Shown piece by piece: positions 33,763-42,782 of a stretch of 64,000 bases of DNA. The notes below the pieces were generated by a model that worked only from the letters and a program-made list of their open reading frames with translations, did not search any database and was not told the origin of the DNA. Location: assembly GCF_002174455.2 (NCBI RefSeq), contig NZ_CP147246.1, positions 1,081,501-1,145,500 of the forward strand, given 5' to 3'. This DNA is from Enterococcus sp. 9D6_DIV0238. Lineage in GTDB: Bacteria; Bacillota; Bacilli; Lactobacillales; Enterococcaceae. Each line of letters begins with the position of its first letter. Within the stretch, counting starts at the first letter, position 1. Position numbers and translations under genes: made by a program.

Positions 33763-35508
33763 TTATTCACTAGATGTTGCTTTCAAGACTTCTGCAATTG
33801 TTGTATACCCTCTAACGACTTTATCCAGGCCATCGTCTAAAAGCTTTTTCATACCGTTTTTCTTTGCTACTTTTTCTAACTCATTAGCTTCTCCATTTCT
33901 AGAAATCACCAATCGAGCATCCGGCGTTACAATAAATAATTCCTGAATAGCCATACGGCCTTTAAATCCTGTCATGTTGCACTTTTTACATCCTGTACTG
34001 CTGTACAGTGTATCTGTGTACAGATGATGCTTCTCTAAAAATTCGATTTCCTCTAAACTGGCTGGTTCAGCTACTTTACAGCTTGAGCAGAGCGTCCGCA
34101 CAAGCCGCTGAGACAAAACACCTGTCAATGCATTCGCTACTAGAAAAGAGTCCACACCCATATCGATCAGACGACTAACTGTAGCGATCGAATCATTCGT
34201 ATGCAATGTACTTAAAACTAAGTGCCCTGTCATCGATGCCCGAATGGCGATTTCTGCTGTTTCACCATCCCGAATTTCTCCAACCATGACGACATTTGGA
34301 TCTTGACGTAAAATCGAACGTAAGCCCGCCGCAAAGTCTAATCCGATATCGCTGTTGACTAAAACTTGATTCACACCGTCCAGCTGATACTCCACTGGAT
34401 CTTCCACAGTAATAATATTTACATTTGGCGTATTCAGCTCATTCAATGCTGCGTATAATGTAGAGGATTTCCCCGATCCAGTTGGACCTGTCACTAAGAA
34501 AATCCCGTGAGGTTGTTTCAGTAAATGCTTGATGCCTTTTAAAACGTCTGGATCGAAATTAAACTCATCCAGTCCTCTTAGCCCCGAAGACATATCGATG
34601 ATCCGAATAACAATTTTTTCACCATAGATCGTTGGTAAAACGGATACCCGCAAATCGACCATCCGTCTGCCATTTGGAATACGTGCTCGGCCATCTTGAG
34701 GCAGCCTCGTTTCAGTGATATCTAAAGAAGACATGATCTTTATTCTAGAAGTCACTGCTGACTGAACATTCTTCGGTAATTGATTTAGATCCAACAATTC
34801 TCCATCTACGCGAATCCGAACATTCAAGCTCTTTTTCTGAGGATCAAAATGGATATCACTGGCCTTTTTATCAACAGCAGTCTGCAGCAAAGAATTGACC
34901 AGCTTTATAATGGGAGAGTCATCCTCTAGAACCGAATTCACTTGGGCTGCTTCTCCCGGCAAATCATCTGAAGCATCCTGCAGCCACTCTTCCAGCATCA
35001 TATCTTCTGGATAATGGTCGGTGATCATCTGATCGATATCTGCACTTAAAGAAAAATAGGGTAAAATAGATAAGCCCGTCAGTAAACGCAGCTCATTGAT
35101 CACGTCATAATCCATTGGATTGACCATGGCCACTACTAAGCGTCCTTTTTTCTTCTTAACTGGAAATAACTGATTTTTTTGAGCAAATTTTTTCGATACT
35201 AAATCAAGCACAGCAGAATCTCGTTCCACATTAAACAAGTCCATGATACGAATACCTGTTTGTCGACTTTTCAATGACATCAACTGCTCTTCGCTCAAAT
35301 AATCTCCCTCGATCAAAAGACGTTCTACTGTCATTTTGGGAGATAGTTGTGCTGAGACTTCATTGGCTTGCTTTTTTGTCAGCATTTTATATTGGACTGC
35401 CAGGACTAAAAGCTCAGCTTTGTCAAGACCGCTTGCTGATGTAGCAGAATGACGATCAACTTGTTCTGCTGTTCGAACTTTTCTTCTACGTTTTCTTCGT
35501 TCTTCCAT
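33763..35508 (-). CDS. pilB: Type IV pilus assembly ATPase PilB (GspE family)
   Basis: 581-residue cytoplasmic hexameric motor that drives pilin polymerisation. A basic N-terminus (RRKRRRKVRTAEQ) is followed by an MshEN-type N-domain at about 30-150. Then come the N2 domain (KASDIHFDPQKKSLNVRIR) and the ATPase core with Walker A GPTGSGKSSTL, Walker B NVVMVGEIRDGETAE and His box GHLVLSTLHTNDS. The zinc tetra-cysteine element is CSSC plus CKKC near 485-520, characteristic of assembly ATPases. AGGAGG lies 8 bases before the ATG. Confidence 0.96.
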   Translation of the reverse strand: MEERRKRRRKVRTAEQVDRHSATSASGLDKAELLVLAVQYKMLTKKQANEVSAQLSPKMTVERLLIEGDYLSEEQLMSLKSRQTGIRIMDLFNVERDSAVLDLVSKKFAQKNQLFPVKKKKGRLVVAMVNPMDYDVINELRLLTGLSILPYFSLSADIDQMITDHYPEDMMLEEWLQDASDDLPGEAAQVNSVLEDDSPIIKLVNSLLQTAVDKKASDIHFDPQKKSLNVRIRVDGELLDLNQLPKNVQSAVTSRIKIMSSLDITETRLPQDGRARIPNGRRMVDLRVSVLPTIYGEKIVIRIIDMSSGLRGLDEFNFDPDVLKGIKHLLKQPHGIFLVTGPTGSGKSSTLYAALNELNTPNVNIITVEDPVEYQLDGVNQVLVNSDIGLDFAAGLRSILRQDPNVVMVGEIRDGETAEIAIRASMTGHLVLSTLHTNDSIATVSRLIDMGVDSFLVANALTGVLSQRLVRTLCSSCKVAEPASLEEIEFLEKHHLYTDTLYSSTGCKKCNMTGFKGRMAIQELFIVTPDARLVISRNGEANELEKVAKKNGMKKLLDDGLDKVVRGYTTIAEVLKATSSE

Positions 35509-35536
35509 TTCCCTAGCCTCCTCTTGATCAGTTCAT

Positions 35537-37573
35537 TTATTTTAGTTCACTATAGTCAAAAACACGCTGTGCGACCCAATCCGCATTGGGATTCTTAGGC
35601 ACAGTTGGTGAAACAATGGTGACTTCTCCATTGACTGCATCTTGTTCGTCTGATTTTACGTTCAGTGGAATATCTTCAAGCCCTTCCAACATGCTTTTTA
35701 GCTCAACGGTGTCATCCGCTGTGGCTGTTTTTAAAATTAGTTTTCCTTTGATCGTAGGCTTTGTTTTATTAAATCCCTTTTCAATAAAGGTCGGATCAAA
35801 AAGGGCTAAATTCGGCAACAGTTCCATAGCCACTACCGTATCTTCCTCCATTTCTAAATTGAACGGTTCTACACCGACTGTTCCAAGATTCAGCTTGCTT
35901 TTATCACTTAAACGGATCGTATTCCACCACTTTTTATCGTTATAATAGGAGCCTTTTTTTTGTCCGTCTGACCTTCGTCTCATCTTAGGTGCATCAATGA
36001 AACTCACTCCATTTTCAACCGTTAGCGCTGTTTTGCTTCCAGACAATTCCAATAACGCAGGCTGACGTGGCTTAGATGTGTAATCTCCCTGATCAGCGTA
36101 AGCAAAATCAGATTCCCCTCCGTCTTTCATCGCAGCACTGGTCAGCATAAAATGACCATTTTTCACTTGGATTTTTCTTGTATCATTTGATCCGGAGTTT
36201 ACAGACACACCATCTATTTTTATCGTGTTATCAGTAGGCGTTAAATGTACCTGTGAACCAGCAATCACTAGCCCTCCGTTCATGAATTCTGACCAGTATT
36301 TATCTTGTGGATTGTTCTTTTTAGAGTCTCCAGCGTATTCGGTAAAATTACTATTTGTTGTGCTTTTATCTAATAAAATCGTTCCTCTTGCTAAAAAGAA
36401 TCCATTCGTTTTTTCATTTTTCCCTGTATGGTTGATCAAGAGATTAGGTGTTTTGATTTCCTGGAGATCATTGTCTATGTATAGACCTGCATCATTACTT
36501 TCCACTGGCATATGAATGTAAATGCCTGTATCAGCGGTAACATTGAGCTCTTTGATCAGATTTTTCCCAGCAGAGGGATCTGTTTCACTTCCTAGATACA
36601 GTAAGTTGTTTGTGCTAAGTTGAGCATTCGATTTGCCACGTAAGAGCACTCCTTGATTCAAGAAGAATGAGCCATCGAAAGTAACTTCGTTAGAGATCGG
36701 TTTTGCATTTAAAAAATCTAGCAGCTGCTGATCCTTATAATCCACTAGAAAATTGTTTGAACGACCAAAAGTCGAAGCTGTTCTATGATCAAAATCATCA
36801 TAGGGAAAATCCAACGGTTGTTTTTGGTAACGATAGATCCGATCCATCTTACGAATCCAAGTATCTGCTGAAAGGTATTTATCGCCACTTGTCAACGGAG
36901 CTTCATAATAAACATACCGCCATGAGTCCAGTTGCTGTTCTTCATCAATTTGAAGCTTTTTCTCCCACTGAAACTCATAAACATAATCCGCCTTTGCCAC
37001 CGTTCGTTTTTCCTGACCATTTTTCCCTGTCTGTTTCACTTTTACCTTTAAAGAAAAAGTAGTTTTAGTATTCGTGATTCCCTTTGTATCGCTAGAAGCT
37101 TGAGCTTTCAACCAGCCATTTTCACCAGTATCATCATCTGAGATAAATTTATATACTTCATCTGTCGCGGTAACAGTTGGTGTTTTATCTATTAGCACTT
37201 CATAAGAAAAATCTTGGTTTTTACCAATGTTTTCTTGTTTTATCTGATTTTCCAATTCATCTGCAACTTCCAGCATCGTTTTTTTTAAATTTGCCGCATC
37301 TTCTTGTTTATTCCGACCTTTTCCAAGTTCTGTGTTTTCGGAAACTTTGGTCTGGATCAACTGGTTTACTTTAAACGAAGCTTCCTGCAGCGCATATTCT
37401 TTGATATCCTTCATTTTTGTGATTTGATCGACTGCACTGATTTGCAAAAAGTTATTCCTTGCATGGATGAAAATCCCCATCATCACGAGGCTGACCAAAA
37501 TGATCGCTCCTAATGTATAAAGCAACGCATATCCTGTTTCATCATGTTTTATTTGTTTACCAGCGCCCTTCAC
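35537..37573 (-). CDS. Large PilX-like minor pilin
   Basis: 678-residue protein with a prepilin-like N-terminus: a short basic leader MKGAGKQIKHDETG, cleavage expected before YALLYTLGAIILVSLVMMG, but no Glu at position 5. Lack of Glu5 is typical of PilX/GspK-type pilins that sit at the pilus tip. The 640-residue ectodomain is beta-rich, with many Asn, Asp, Lys and Gly turns and short repeats such as LLINHTGKNEKTN; no known adhesin domain is recognised. It starts with GTG after AGGAG and overlaps the upstream gene by 17 bases. It could be a tip adhesin, as modular minor pilins are in Streptococcus sanguinis. Confidence 0.75.
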   Translation of the reverse strand: MKGAGKQIKHDETGYALLYTLGAIILVSLVMMGIFIHARNNFLQISAVDQITKMKDIKEYALQEASFKVNQLIQTKVSENTELGKGRNKQEDAANLKKTMLEVADELENQIKQENIGKNQDFSYEVLIDKTPTVTATDEVYKFISDDDTGENGWLKAQASSDTKGITNTKTTFSLKVKVKQTGKNGQEKRTVAKADYVYEFQWEKKLQIDEEQQLDSWRYVYYEAPLTSGDKYLSADTWIRKMDRIYRYQKQPLDFPYDDFDHRTASTFGRSNNFLVDYKDQQLLDFLNAKPISNEVTFDGSFFLNQGVLLRGKSNAQLSTNNLLYLGSETDPSAGKNLIKELNVTADTGIYIHMPVESNDAGLYIDNDLQEIKTPNLLINHTGKNEKTNGFFLARGTILLDKSTTNSNFTEYAGDSKKNNPQDKYWSEFMNGGLVIAGSQVHLTPTDNTIKIDGVSVNSGSNDTRKIQVKNGHFMLTSAAMKDGGESDFAYADQGDYTSKPRQPALLELSGSKTALTVENGVSFIDAPKMRRRSDGQKKGSYYNDKKWWNTIRLSDKSKLNLGTVGVEPFNLEMEEDTVVAMELLPNLALFDPTFIEKGFNKTKPTIKGKLILKTATADDTVELKSMLEGLEDIPLNVKSDEQDAVNGEVTIVSPTVPKNPNADWVAQRVFDYSELK

Positions 37574-38279
37574 CGGGAATCTCTCCTCTCGCTTTCATCT
37601 CATCTCGATAGGTCAACTCTGCTTTTCTTACATATAAAATCTTAGCAGCCTCTTTTTCCTCGATTCCTTGTGCTCCTGAAAGATTGATATCCTCTCCACC
37701 CGCTTCAAGATAATCGCTAAAATCGATCTGGTCTTTATAAAAAAGAATCGTCACACTCGTTTGAATCGTAAAGGTATCACGGTAATTTGGTGTTTCAAAT
37801 TGTGTTTTTAGCGATTCGTTCTTATTTTTTTTCTGAAACACTTTGATTTTGTAGTCCTTATTTTTCAATTGATACGTTTTGCCTGCACTTTTTTCAGCAT
37901 CTAAAACATCAGTGATCCCTATTTTGTTTTTCCCAGCATCTATCCAGTCGATCGATTTTAAATCCGCTCGTTCAGGATCGAATACAGTAATGACTTGCTG
38001 GTCTAGCCAAGAGCTCTTTCCTGTTGTACCATTTGTAGTGAACTTGCCAAGATAACCAGCTTTTTCGTAAAGACCTTTTTTATTCATGATTCCATTCATT
38101 TGTACGATCATATCATTAGCTATTTGTTGGAATTCAACTTGCTGCCCTTGAATCGTAAAGGCTTTGCCAAGACTGTTGATGATCATGCCAAAAAAAAGAA
38201 TCACAATCGAAAAAATCGCTAATGTCGCAATCATTTCTACTAAGCTCAGCCCTTTTTCATCTTTGAGAAGCTTTTTCAT
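37557..38279 (-). CDS. Type IV pilin-like protein (minor pilin)
   Basis: 240-residue prepilin. The leader MKKLLKDEKG is followed by LSLVEMIATLAIFSIVILFF with Glu5, so it should be processed by PilD. It is about 90 residues longer than the major pilin, and the soluble part contains FQQIANDMIVQMNG, resembling GspJ/PilW-type pilins. I start at the ATG at 38279, although the nearest GGGAG is 11 bases away; a longer form beginning at 38315 would make an atypical leader. The downstream PilX-like gene overlaps its end. Confidence 0.85.
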   Translation of the reverse strand: MKKLLKDEKGLSLVEMIATLAIFSIVILFFGMIINSLGKAFTIQGQQVEFQQIANDMIVQMNGIMNKKGLYEKAGYLGKFTTNGTTGKSSWLDQQVITVFDPERADLKSIDWIDAGKNKIGITDVLDAEKSAGKTYQLKNKDYKIKVFQKKNKNESLKTQFETPNYRDTFTIQTSVTILFYKDQIDFSDYLEAGGEDINLSGAQGIEEKEAAKILYVRKAELTYRDEMKARGEIPGEGRW

Positions 38280-38296
38280 GCACGTATCATCTCCCA

Positions 38297-38968
38297 TCAA
38301 TAATCGACTACCCAATTAAAAACAGTATCTGTCATAAACGCCCCCGTCTTTCCATCATAAATCTCTAGATTCAGCTCGATCCCATCTTTACGAAGATCCT
38401 TTGTTCCCTCCTTGTAGTTCACTTTGCAAAGGACAACAAAAAAATGATTTGTCTGATTTCCTATGTACTTACCCAAATAATGTGCTTCTTCTTTGATCGA
38501 TCCATCAGAATTTTTCCAACGGTCAGGCAGCTCTGCTTCCTTTTCTGAATAGTGATAGTCTACTTTTCTTTCTATATTCTCTTTTCCTGCTTCTACTCTC
38601 CCTGTATAATCGATCTTTTCTTCACCATATAAGGGAATCTGCTTGCTACCATCATCTTTCATTTGAATACCTGAGTTATCAAGAATCAAATATGCCCTTC
38701 TTGATTTTTGTTGATCCGTCAAATGACGTTCATCTCTTATACTAAAAACATAAGGATTCAAGCCAGCTAGATCCTGCGTTTGACCACGATACCCCATCCA
38801 TTCTTTTAACTCATCTCGAACATACTGAGCTTCTTTCTTTTTTTCGTTCAATTCTATCAATTGCTGATTTCTGATGAGCATTGATGCCAATAGCATAAAA
38901 GTTGTTCCCAAGATGACAACTGAGACCAAAACTTCTGCAAGAGTCAGTCCCTCTTCATTTTCCAGCAT
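38297..38968 (-). CDS. Type IV pilin-like protein (minor pilin), first gene of the pilus operon
   Basis: 223-residue prepilin. The very short leader MLENEEG is followed by LTLAEVLVSVVILGTTFMLL, with Glu5 and the class III signal. The remainder is hydrophilic and contains YVRDELKEWMGYRG, like GspI/PilV-type minor pilins. The ATG at 38968 has GGGGGAG 6 bases before it. As first gene after the promoter it is likely co-transcribed with all ten downstream pilus genes. Confidence 0.85.
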   Translation of the reverse strand: MLENEEGLTLAEVLVSVVILGTTFMLLASMLIRNQQLIELNEKKKEAQYVRDELKEWMGYRGQTQDLAGLNPYVFSIRDERHLTDQQKSRRAYLILDNSGIQMKDDGSKQIPLYGEEKIDYTGRVEAGKENIERKVDYHYSEKEAELPDRWKNSDGSIKEEAHYLGKYIGNQTNHFFVVLCKVNYKEGTKDLRKDGIELNLEIYDGKTGAFMTDTVFNWVVDY

Positions 38969-39043
38969 CAACAACTCCCCCTTTATTAACGATATCTCGC
39001 GAAATTATTTCCATTACATCCAAATTATTAAATGTTCGAAGTT

Positions 39044-39072
39044 ACTATACTACAAAAATAACACCGTTTCAA
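39044..39072 (-). promoter_or_regulatory. Promoter of the type IV pilus operon
   Basis: TTGAAA (39067-39072), a 17-base spacer and TATAGT (39044-39049), about 75 bases before the first minor pilin start. It is the only strong promoter found for the 15-kb gene set. Confidence 0.7.
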
Positions 39073-39353
39073 CATAAAATAACGATATACCCGAAATAAA
39101 AAAAGGGCCCATATAAATATAAATAACCACAAATGACACAACAGATTTTTTCAAACAAAAAAATATCTTCATTTTAATCAAAATAATAGACTTTTATTCA
39201 AATTTTCCATCATAAAAAGCCTTTTATTTTTCTGATAGAACTATAAATTTTATATAATTATCAAAAAACAAGAATTTTTAAAAAACTTAAAATTAATATT
39301 AAATAACAAATAATTGTTTATTCGATCGAATTCATTCGAAAATAAACAAAAAT
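39073..39353. other. Very AT-rich intergenic stretch upstream of the pilus promoter
   Basis: About 280 bases with hardly any G or C and no gene. Notable parts are a TTCGATCGAATTCATTCGAA segment at about 39321 within a TTGTTTATT/AATAAACAA inverted repeat, and A/T tracts that could be curved DNA or an H-NS-like/activator target. Nothing identifies a specific regulator. Confidence 0.5.
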
Positions 39354-39396
39354 AAGGCTGAAATAAAAGCTAATGATTAGCTTTTATTTCAGCCTT
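39354..39396 (-). terminator. Terminator of glnR-glnA
   Basis: Perfect 20-bp stem (AAGGCTGAAATAAAAGCTAA with TTAGCTTTTATTTCAGCCTT) and a 3-base loop, followed on the minus strand by a T-rich tract, 27 bases past the glnA stop. Confidence 0.9.
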
Positions 39397-39423
39397 TTAA
39401 CTGTTAAACAGTATCAATAATTT

Positions 39424-40764
39424 TTAGTACAACTCTAAATATTGTTCTCTTTCCCATTCAGAGACTGTTTGACGAAACGCAGCCCATTCCATTCGCTTAG
39501 CTTCAACAAAATTCGCATAAATGTGGTTACCTAAAGCATCGATCATCACTTCATCTTTACGTAATTCTTTGATGGCATTATGCAACGTTGATGGTAGATC
39601 ATGAATTTGCGCTTCATTACGCTCTTCTTCATTCATCACATAGATGTTACGATCCACAGCATCAGGTGGCGTGATTTCATTTTTGATTCCGTTCAACCCA
39701 GCTTGTAAAAGAACTGCCATCGATAAGTAAGGATTTGCAGAAGGGTCAACTGAACGTAATTCTAAACGAGTAGATAAACCGCGCGATTCTGGTACACGGA
39801 CAAGCGGCGAACGGTTTCGACCACTCCAAGCCACGTACACAGGCGCTTCATAACCAGGCACTAAACGTTTATATGAATTCACAGTCGGATTGCAGACCGC
39901 TGTGTACGCACGTGCATGTTTCAGCAGTCCACCAAGAAAGTGATACGCGGTTTGACTTAGCTGCATTGGTCCATTTTCATCATAAAAGACATTTTCCTCG
40001 CCTTTAAACAACGACATATTACAATGCATTCCCGAACCACTGATTCCATAAAGCGGTTTAGGCATAAATGTCGCATGCAGTCCATGCTTACGAGCAATTG
40101 TTTTTACAACTAACTTGAATGTTTGGATGTTGTCACACGCTTCGATCACATCTGCATATTTAAAGTCGATTTCATGTTGACCTGGCGCTACTTCATGATG
40201 AGAGGCTTCAACTTCAAAACCTAAGCTTTCAAGCTCAAGCACAATGTCTCTACGGCAATTCTCACCTAAATCGGTGGGAGCAAAATCAAAATAACCTCCG
40301 CGGTCATTTAGATCTGTCGTGATCTTTCCATCTTCATCCAATTTAAATAAGAAAAATTCTGGCTCAGGACCTAAATTGAAAGACGTAAATCCAAGCTCTT
40401 TCATATCTTCAAGTGCACGTTTTAAGTTTCCACGAGGATCTCCAGCAAAAGGTTCTCCACTCGGATTATAAATATCACAGATCAAACGAGCAACCTTCCC
40501 GTGATCGCTCTCCCACGGAAAAATCATCCATGTAGATAAGTCTGGATATAAATACATATCACTTTCTTCGATCCGTACAAAACCTTCAATAGAAGAGCCA
40601 TCAAACATCATTTTGTTGCTTAACACTTTGTCTAATTGACTCACTGGAACTTCCACATTTTTGATCGTTCCCATAATGTCTGTGAACATTAATCGTAAAA
40701 ATCGAACATTTTCTTCATCGGCGATACGTTTGATATCTTCTACTGTGTTTTGTTTCTTCGTCAT
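39424..40764 (-). CDS. glnA: Glutamine synthetase, type I
   Basis: 446-residue cytosolic dodecameric enzyme making glutamine from glutamate, ammonia and ATP. The beta-grasp domain includes [18 protein letters not shown]. The catalytic domain has GPEPEFFLF, the ATP-binding loop [13 protein letters not shown], and [20 protein letters not shown]. Residues [17 protein letters not shown] follow, and the C-terminus [11 protein letters not shown] ends in the family-typical way. The length is that of the GSI-alpha type of Firmicutes, which is controlled by GlnR and feedback rather than adenylylation. It is second in the glnR-glnA operon. Confidence 0.98.
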   Translation of the reverse strand: MTKKQNTVEDIKRIADEENVRFLRLMFTDIMGTIKNVEVPVSQLDKVLSNKMMFDGSSIEGFVRIEESDMYLYPDLSTWMIFPWESDHGKVARLICDIYNPSGEPFAGDPRGNLKRALEDMKELGFTSFNLGPEPEFFLFKLDEDGKITTDLNDRGGYFDFAPTDLGENCRRDIVLELESLGFEVEASHHEVAPGQHEIDFKYADVIEACDNIQTFKLVVKTIARKHGLHATFMPKPLYGISGSGMHCNMSLFKGEENVFYDENGPMQLSQTAYHFLGGLLKHARAYTAVCNPTVNSYKRLVPGYEAPVYVAWSGRNRSPLVRVPESRGLSTRLELRSVDPSANPYLSMAVLLQAGLNGIKNEITPPDAVDRNIYVMNEEERNEAQIHDLPSTLHNAIKELRKDEVMIDALGNHIYANFVEAKRMEWAAFRQTVSEWEREQYLELY

Positions 40765-40806
40765 TGTCTTCCTTCACGTCCTTCATTTTTTTGTAAAATA
40801 CAGCGA

Positions 40807-41190
40807 TTATAACTTTGGTCCTCTGGATTGGAATGGATTTTGTTGAGTAAGTCCCCCTTGAGAAATAAGTTCATCATATAAAATCTTCCGAACATCCTCA
40901 TCTGTCAACGGTCTGTTCGACTCTTGGGCATGTATTTGTTCTTCCAGCTTCATTTCATAGACACGTTTGATCCCTGCCATATTTAGACCGTCAGACAAGT
41001 AATCTTTGATTTCAAGCAAAACATCAATATCATTCAGTGAATACATACGGCGATTTCCTTCGCTTCTTTCCGGATGAATCAAATCTTGCTCTTCATAATA
41101 ACGGATTTGACGTGCTGATAAATCGGTCAGCTTCATAACTGTACCAATTGGAAAAACCGACATCGATCTTCTCAGTTCCTTCTCTCTCAT
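40807..41190 (-). CDS. glnR: Nitrogen regulator GlnR (MerR family)
   Basis: 127-residue repressor of nitrogen genes. The N-terminal winged helix SVFPIGTVMKLTDLSARQIR, RYYEEQDLIHPERSEGNRR and MYSLNDIDVLLEIKDYLSDG match MerR/GlnR. The C-terminal tail (LTQQNPFQSRGPKL) resembles the GlnR region that contacts feedback-inhibited glutamine synthetase. The ATG at 41190 is 5 bases after GGGGGG; the GTG at 41196 lies in that ribosome binding site. A perfect GlnR box upstream indicates autoregulation of glnRA. Confidence 0.95.
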   Translation of the reverse strand: MREKELRRSMSVFPIGTVMKLTDLSARQIRYYEEQDLIHPERSEGNRRMYSLNDIDVLLEIKDYLSDGLNMAGIKRVYEMKLEEQIHAQESNRPLTDEDVRKILYDELISQGGLTQQNPFQSRGPKL

Positions 41191-41217
41191 ATCCACCCCC
41201 CTCTCTTAGATAGGTAT

Positions 41218-41246
41218 AGAATATCAATACTTTTTTCTCTTGTCAA
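41218..41246 (-). promoter_or_regulatory. glnR-glnA promoter
   Basis: TTGACA (41241-41246), 17 bases, TATTCT (41218-41223). The GlnR box lies just upstream of the -35. Confidence 0.8.
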
Positions 41247-41253
41247 TGATTTA

Positions 41254-41270
41254 TGTAAGGTTTTCTAACA
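41254..41270. promoter_or_regulatory. GlnR operator
   Basis: TGTAAGGTTTTCTAACA fits the GlnR/TnrA consensus TGTNA-N7-TNACA exactly and is symmetric on both strands. It sits 8 bases upstream of the glnR -35. Confidence 0.88.
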
Positions 41271-41273
41271 TAA

Positions 41274-41303
41274 AATAAAAAAAGGCTCCTTGAGGATACC
41301 TTT
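41274..41303 (-). terminator. Terminator of the DUF6056-like membrane protein gene
   Basis: On the minus strand AAAGG-TA-TCCT-CA-AGGA-GCC-TTT forms a short stem followed by seven T. Confidence 0.55.
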
Positions 41304-41336
41304 CTTGCATCAAAGTAAAATCGATCTTTATTAAAA

Positions 41337-42662
41337 CTATGGTAAAAAAAGAACAAACAGAAGATTGATAGCTGGTAAAAAGCAAGCATAAACCGATATC
41401 TTCCATTCAGCTTCTTTACCTTTCGTTTTCAAAAGTTGTTGATATAGCAAATATAAATTAATAATCAAGAAAACAGAGGCACACATAAAAACTCTAGCCC
41501 CCGATGCATACATCGTAGGCGAAAACCACATGATCATTGAGGAAAAGACTGCGGCGCAATAACTTAACCCTAGAAAAATTTTTTGCTCAGATACAGTAAT
41601 TGAACAGACAATGACCAACAGGAAAAACAATCCCCATAGTACAAATGGTGCCACAGCTCCTAGTACACTACCATGAAACAAGTTTCCTTGCTTGATTTCT
41701 AAAAGTAAATCGATTTTGGTAATCGCTTGAAAATTCGTAAATCGATCAGGAAATGTATGAACTAACAATAATAAGAACGCTGTATAAACTCCTGTAACTT
41801 TAATTAACATCCTCTTAGCATCGATGAGCGCAGAAACAATAAACAGAACAATAAATAGCAATAATAACTTCGTTTGCCAGCCCTCAAACAACCATGAGCT
41901 CCCTCTGAGAACCTTTGTAAAAATAGACAAATCATGATAATCTGGCATCCACATTTTCACTTCTTGCTGCAAGCGTAAGTCATTTCCAGGGGCAGAAAGC
42001 ATGAAAATAGCACCGCCAATGAAAAATGAAGTCGGAAGGAAAAGAAGGTAATTCTCTTTTTGTTTTCGTAGAAAAATTGCTACATGATAAATCAAGACAA
42101 CCCCAATAACACAAGCAATCAATTGTTCATTTGATAAAGAAAACAGAAATGCTGGTAACAAATAAGGCCAAACAGTCGTTTGTTTTCTTCTAAAAAAGTT
42201 ATCTGCATAAGGAATCAATGCAAATAAACCTAAAGACAGCGGCCATAGATAATTGGTCGCTCCAGTGATCCAAAATAATGCATCCTTCATCACAAAAACG
42301 TTCATAAATCCTAAAGAAAAAAACGCTACTAAAAAGTTCACTCGAGTGACCTTTTCACTGAATAGTCGAACTAATGAATAACTATATAAAAACCAAGCAC
42401 AAGCACTAATGAAATGATGCACAAACAGAGGGACTAAGAAAATAAAATACAGTGTTGTTTCTGGGAATAATCGCGCCGACCATTCTTCATATCGCCACTG
42501 AAGATAGCTGAACAAATCATATTCTCTAGGAGCCGTCATAAACCATCCGTCATCTGTTTTTACATCGATCTTAAAATTTGTGAGGTACAAAAAAACCAAA
42601 AGGAACAAGCCGCCATAAAAAAATAGATTCTTTTTATTTTTCTTGATAAAATCAACCAACAT
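41337..42662 (-). CDS. Polytopic membrane protein, DUF6056-like
   Basis: 441-residue integral membrane protein with about 11 hydrophobic helices. The loop after the first helix (DVKTDDGWFMTAPREYDLFS) and an early WRYEEWSARLF are typical of the DUF6056/GT-C-like family found near surface polysaccharide genes; the Asp pair in TDD could be a polyprenyl-sugar-dependent GT-C catalytic motif. It would add a sugar to a surface glycan on the outer membrane face, but that is inference. Monocistronic, between glnR and hflX. Confidence 0.65.
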   Translation of the reverse strand: MLVDFIKKNKKNLFFYGGLFLLVFLYLTNFKIDVKTDDGWFMTAPREYDLFSYLQWRYEEWSARLFPETTLYFIFLVPLFVHHFISACAWFLYSYSLVRLFSEKVTRVNFLVAFFSLGFMNVFVMKDALFWITGATNYLWPLSLGLFALIPYADNFFRRKQTTVWPYLLPAFLFSLSNEQLIACVIGVVLIYHVAIFLRKQKENYLLFLPTSFFIGGAIFMLSAPGNDLRLQQEVKMWMPDYHDLSIFTKVLRGSSWLFEGWQTKLLLLFIVLFIVSALIDAKRMLIKVTGVYTAFLLLLVHTFPDRFTNFQAITKIDLLLEIKQGNLFHGSVLGAVAPFVLWGLFFLLVIVCSITVSEQKIFLGLSYCAAVFSSMIMWFSPTMYASGARVFMCASVFLIINLYLLYQQLLKTKGKEAEWKISVYACFLPAINLLFVLFLP

Positions 42663-42729
42663 ACTATACCACCTTAACCCAAACTTTTAATCAGTATATC
42701 ATTTCACTTCCAAAATAACTACACCAGTT

Positions 42730-42775
42730 CAAAAAAAGTTACATACAAAACAGAAATCGTTTTGTATGTAACTTT
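42730..42775 (-). terminator. Terminator downstream of hflX
   Basis: AAGTTACATACAAAAC and GTTTTGTATGTAACTT are exact inverted repeats (16 bp, 7-base loop) followed by seven T on the minus strand. It ends the glpQ-like/miaA/hflX transcript. Confidence 0.85.
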
Positions 42776-42782
42776 TTCCTCT

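Noticed and set aside
23625..38968. The pilus gene set could be the comG competence operon or a type II secretion or Tad system
   Set aside because: comG operons lack PilT, PilM, PilN, PilO and a co-located prepilin peptidase. Tad systems use CpaF/TadB/TadC and Flp pilins with a different cleavage motif. No secretin is present.
39313..39351. Inverted repeat TTGTTTATT/AATAAACAA as a possible insertion-element end
   Set aside because: No transposase or target duplication nearby, and the arms are nearly pure A/T, so chance is likely; mentioned only within the AT-rich region.
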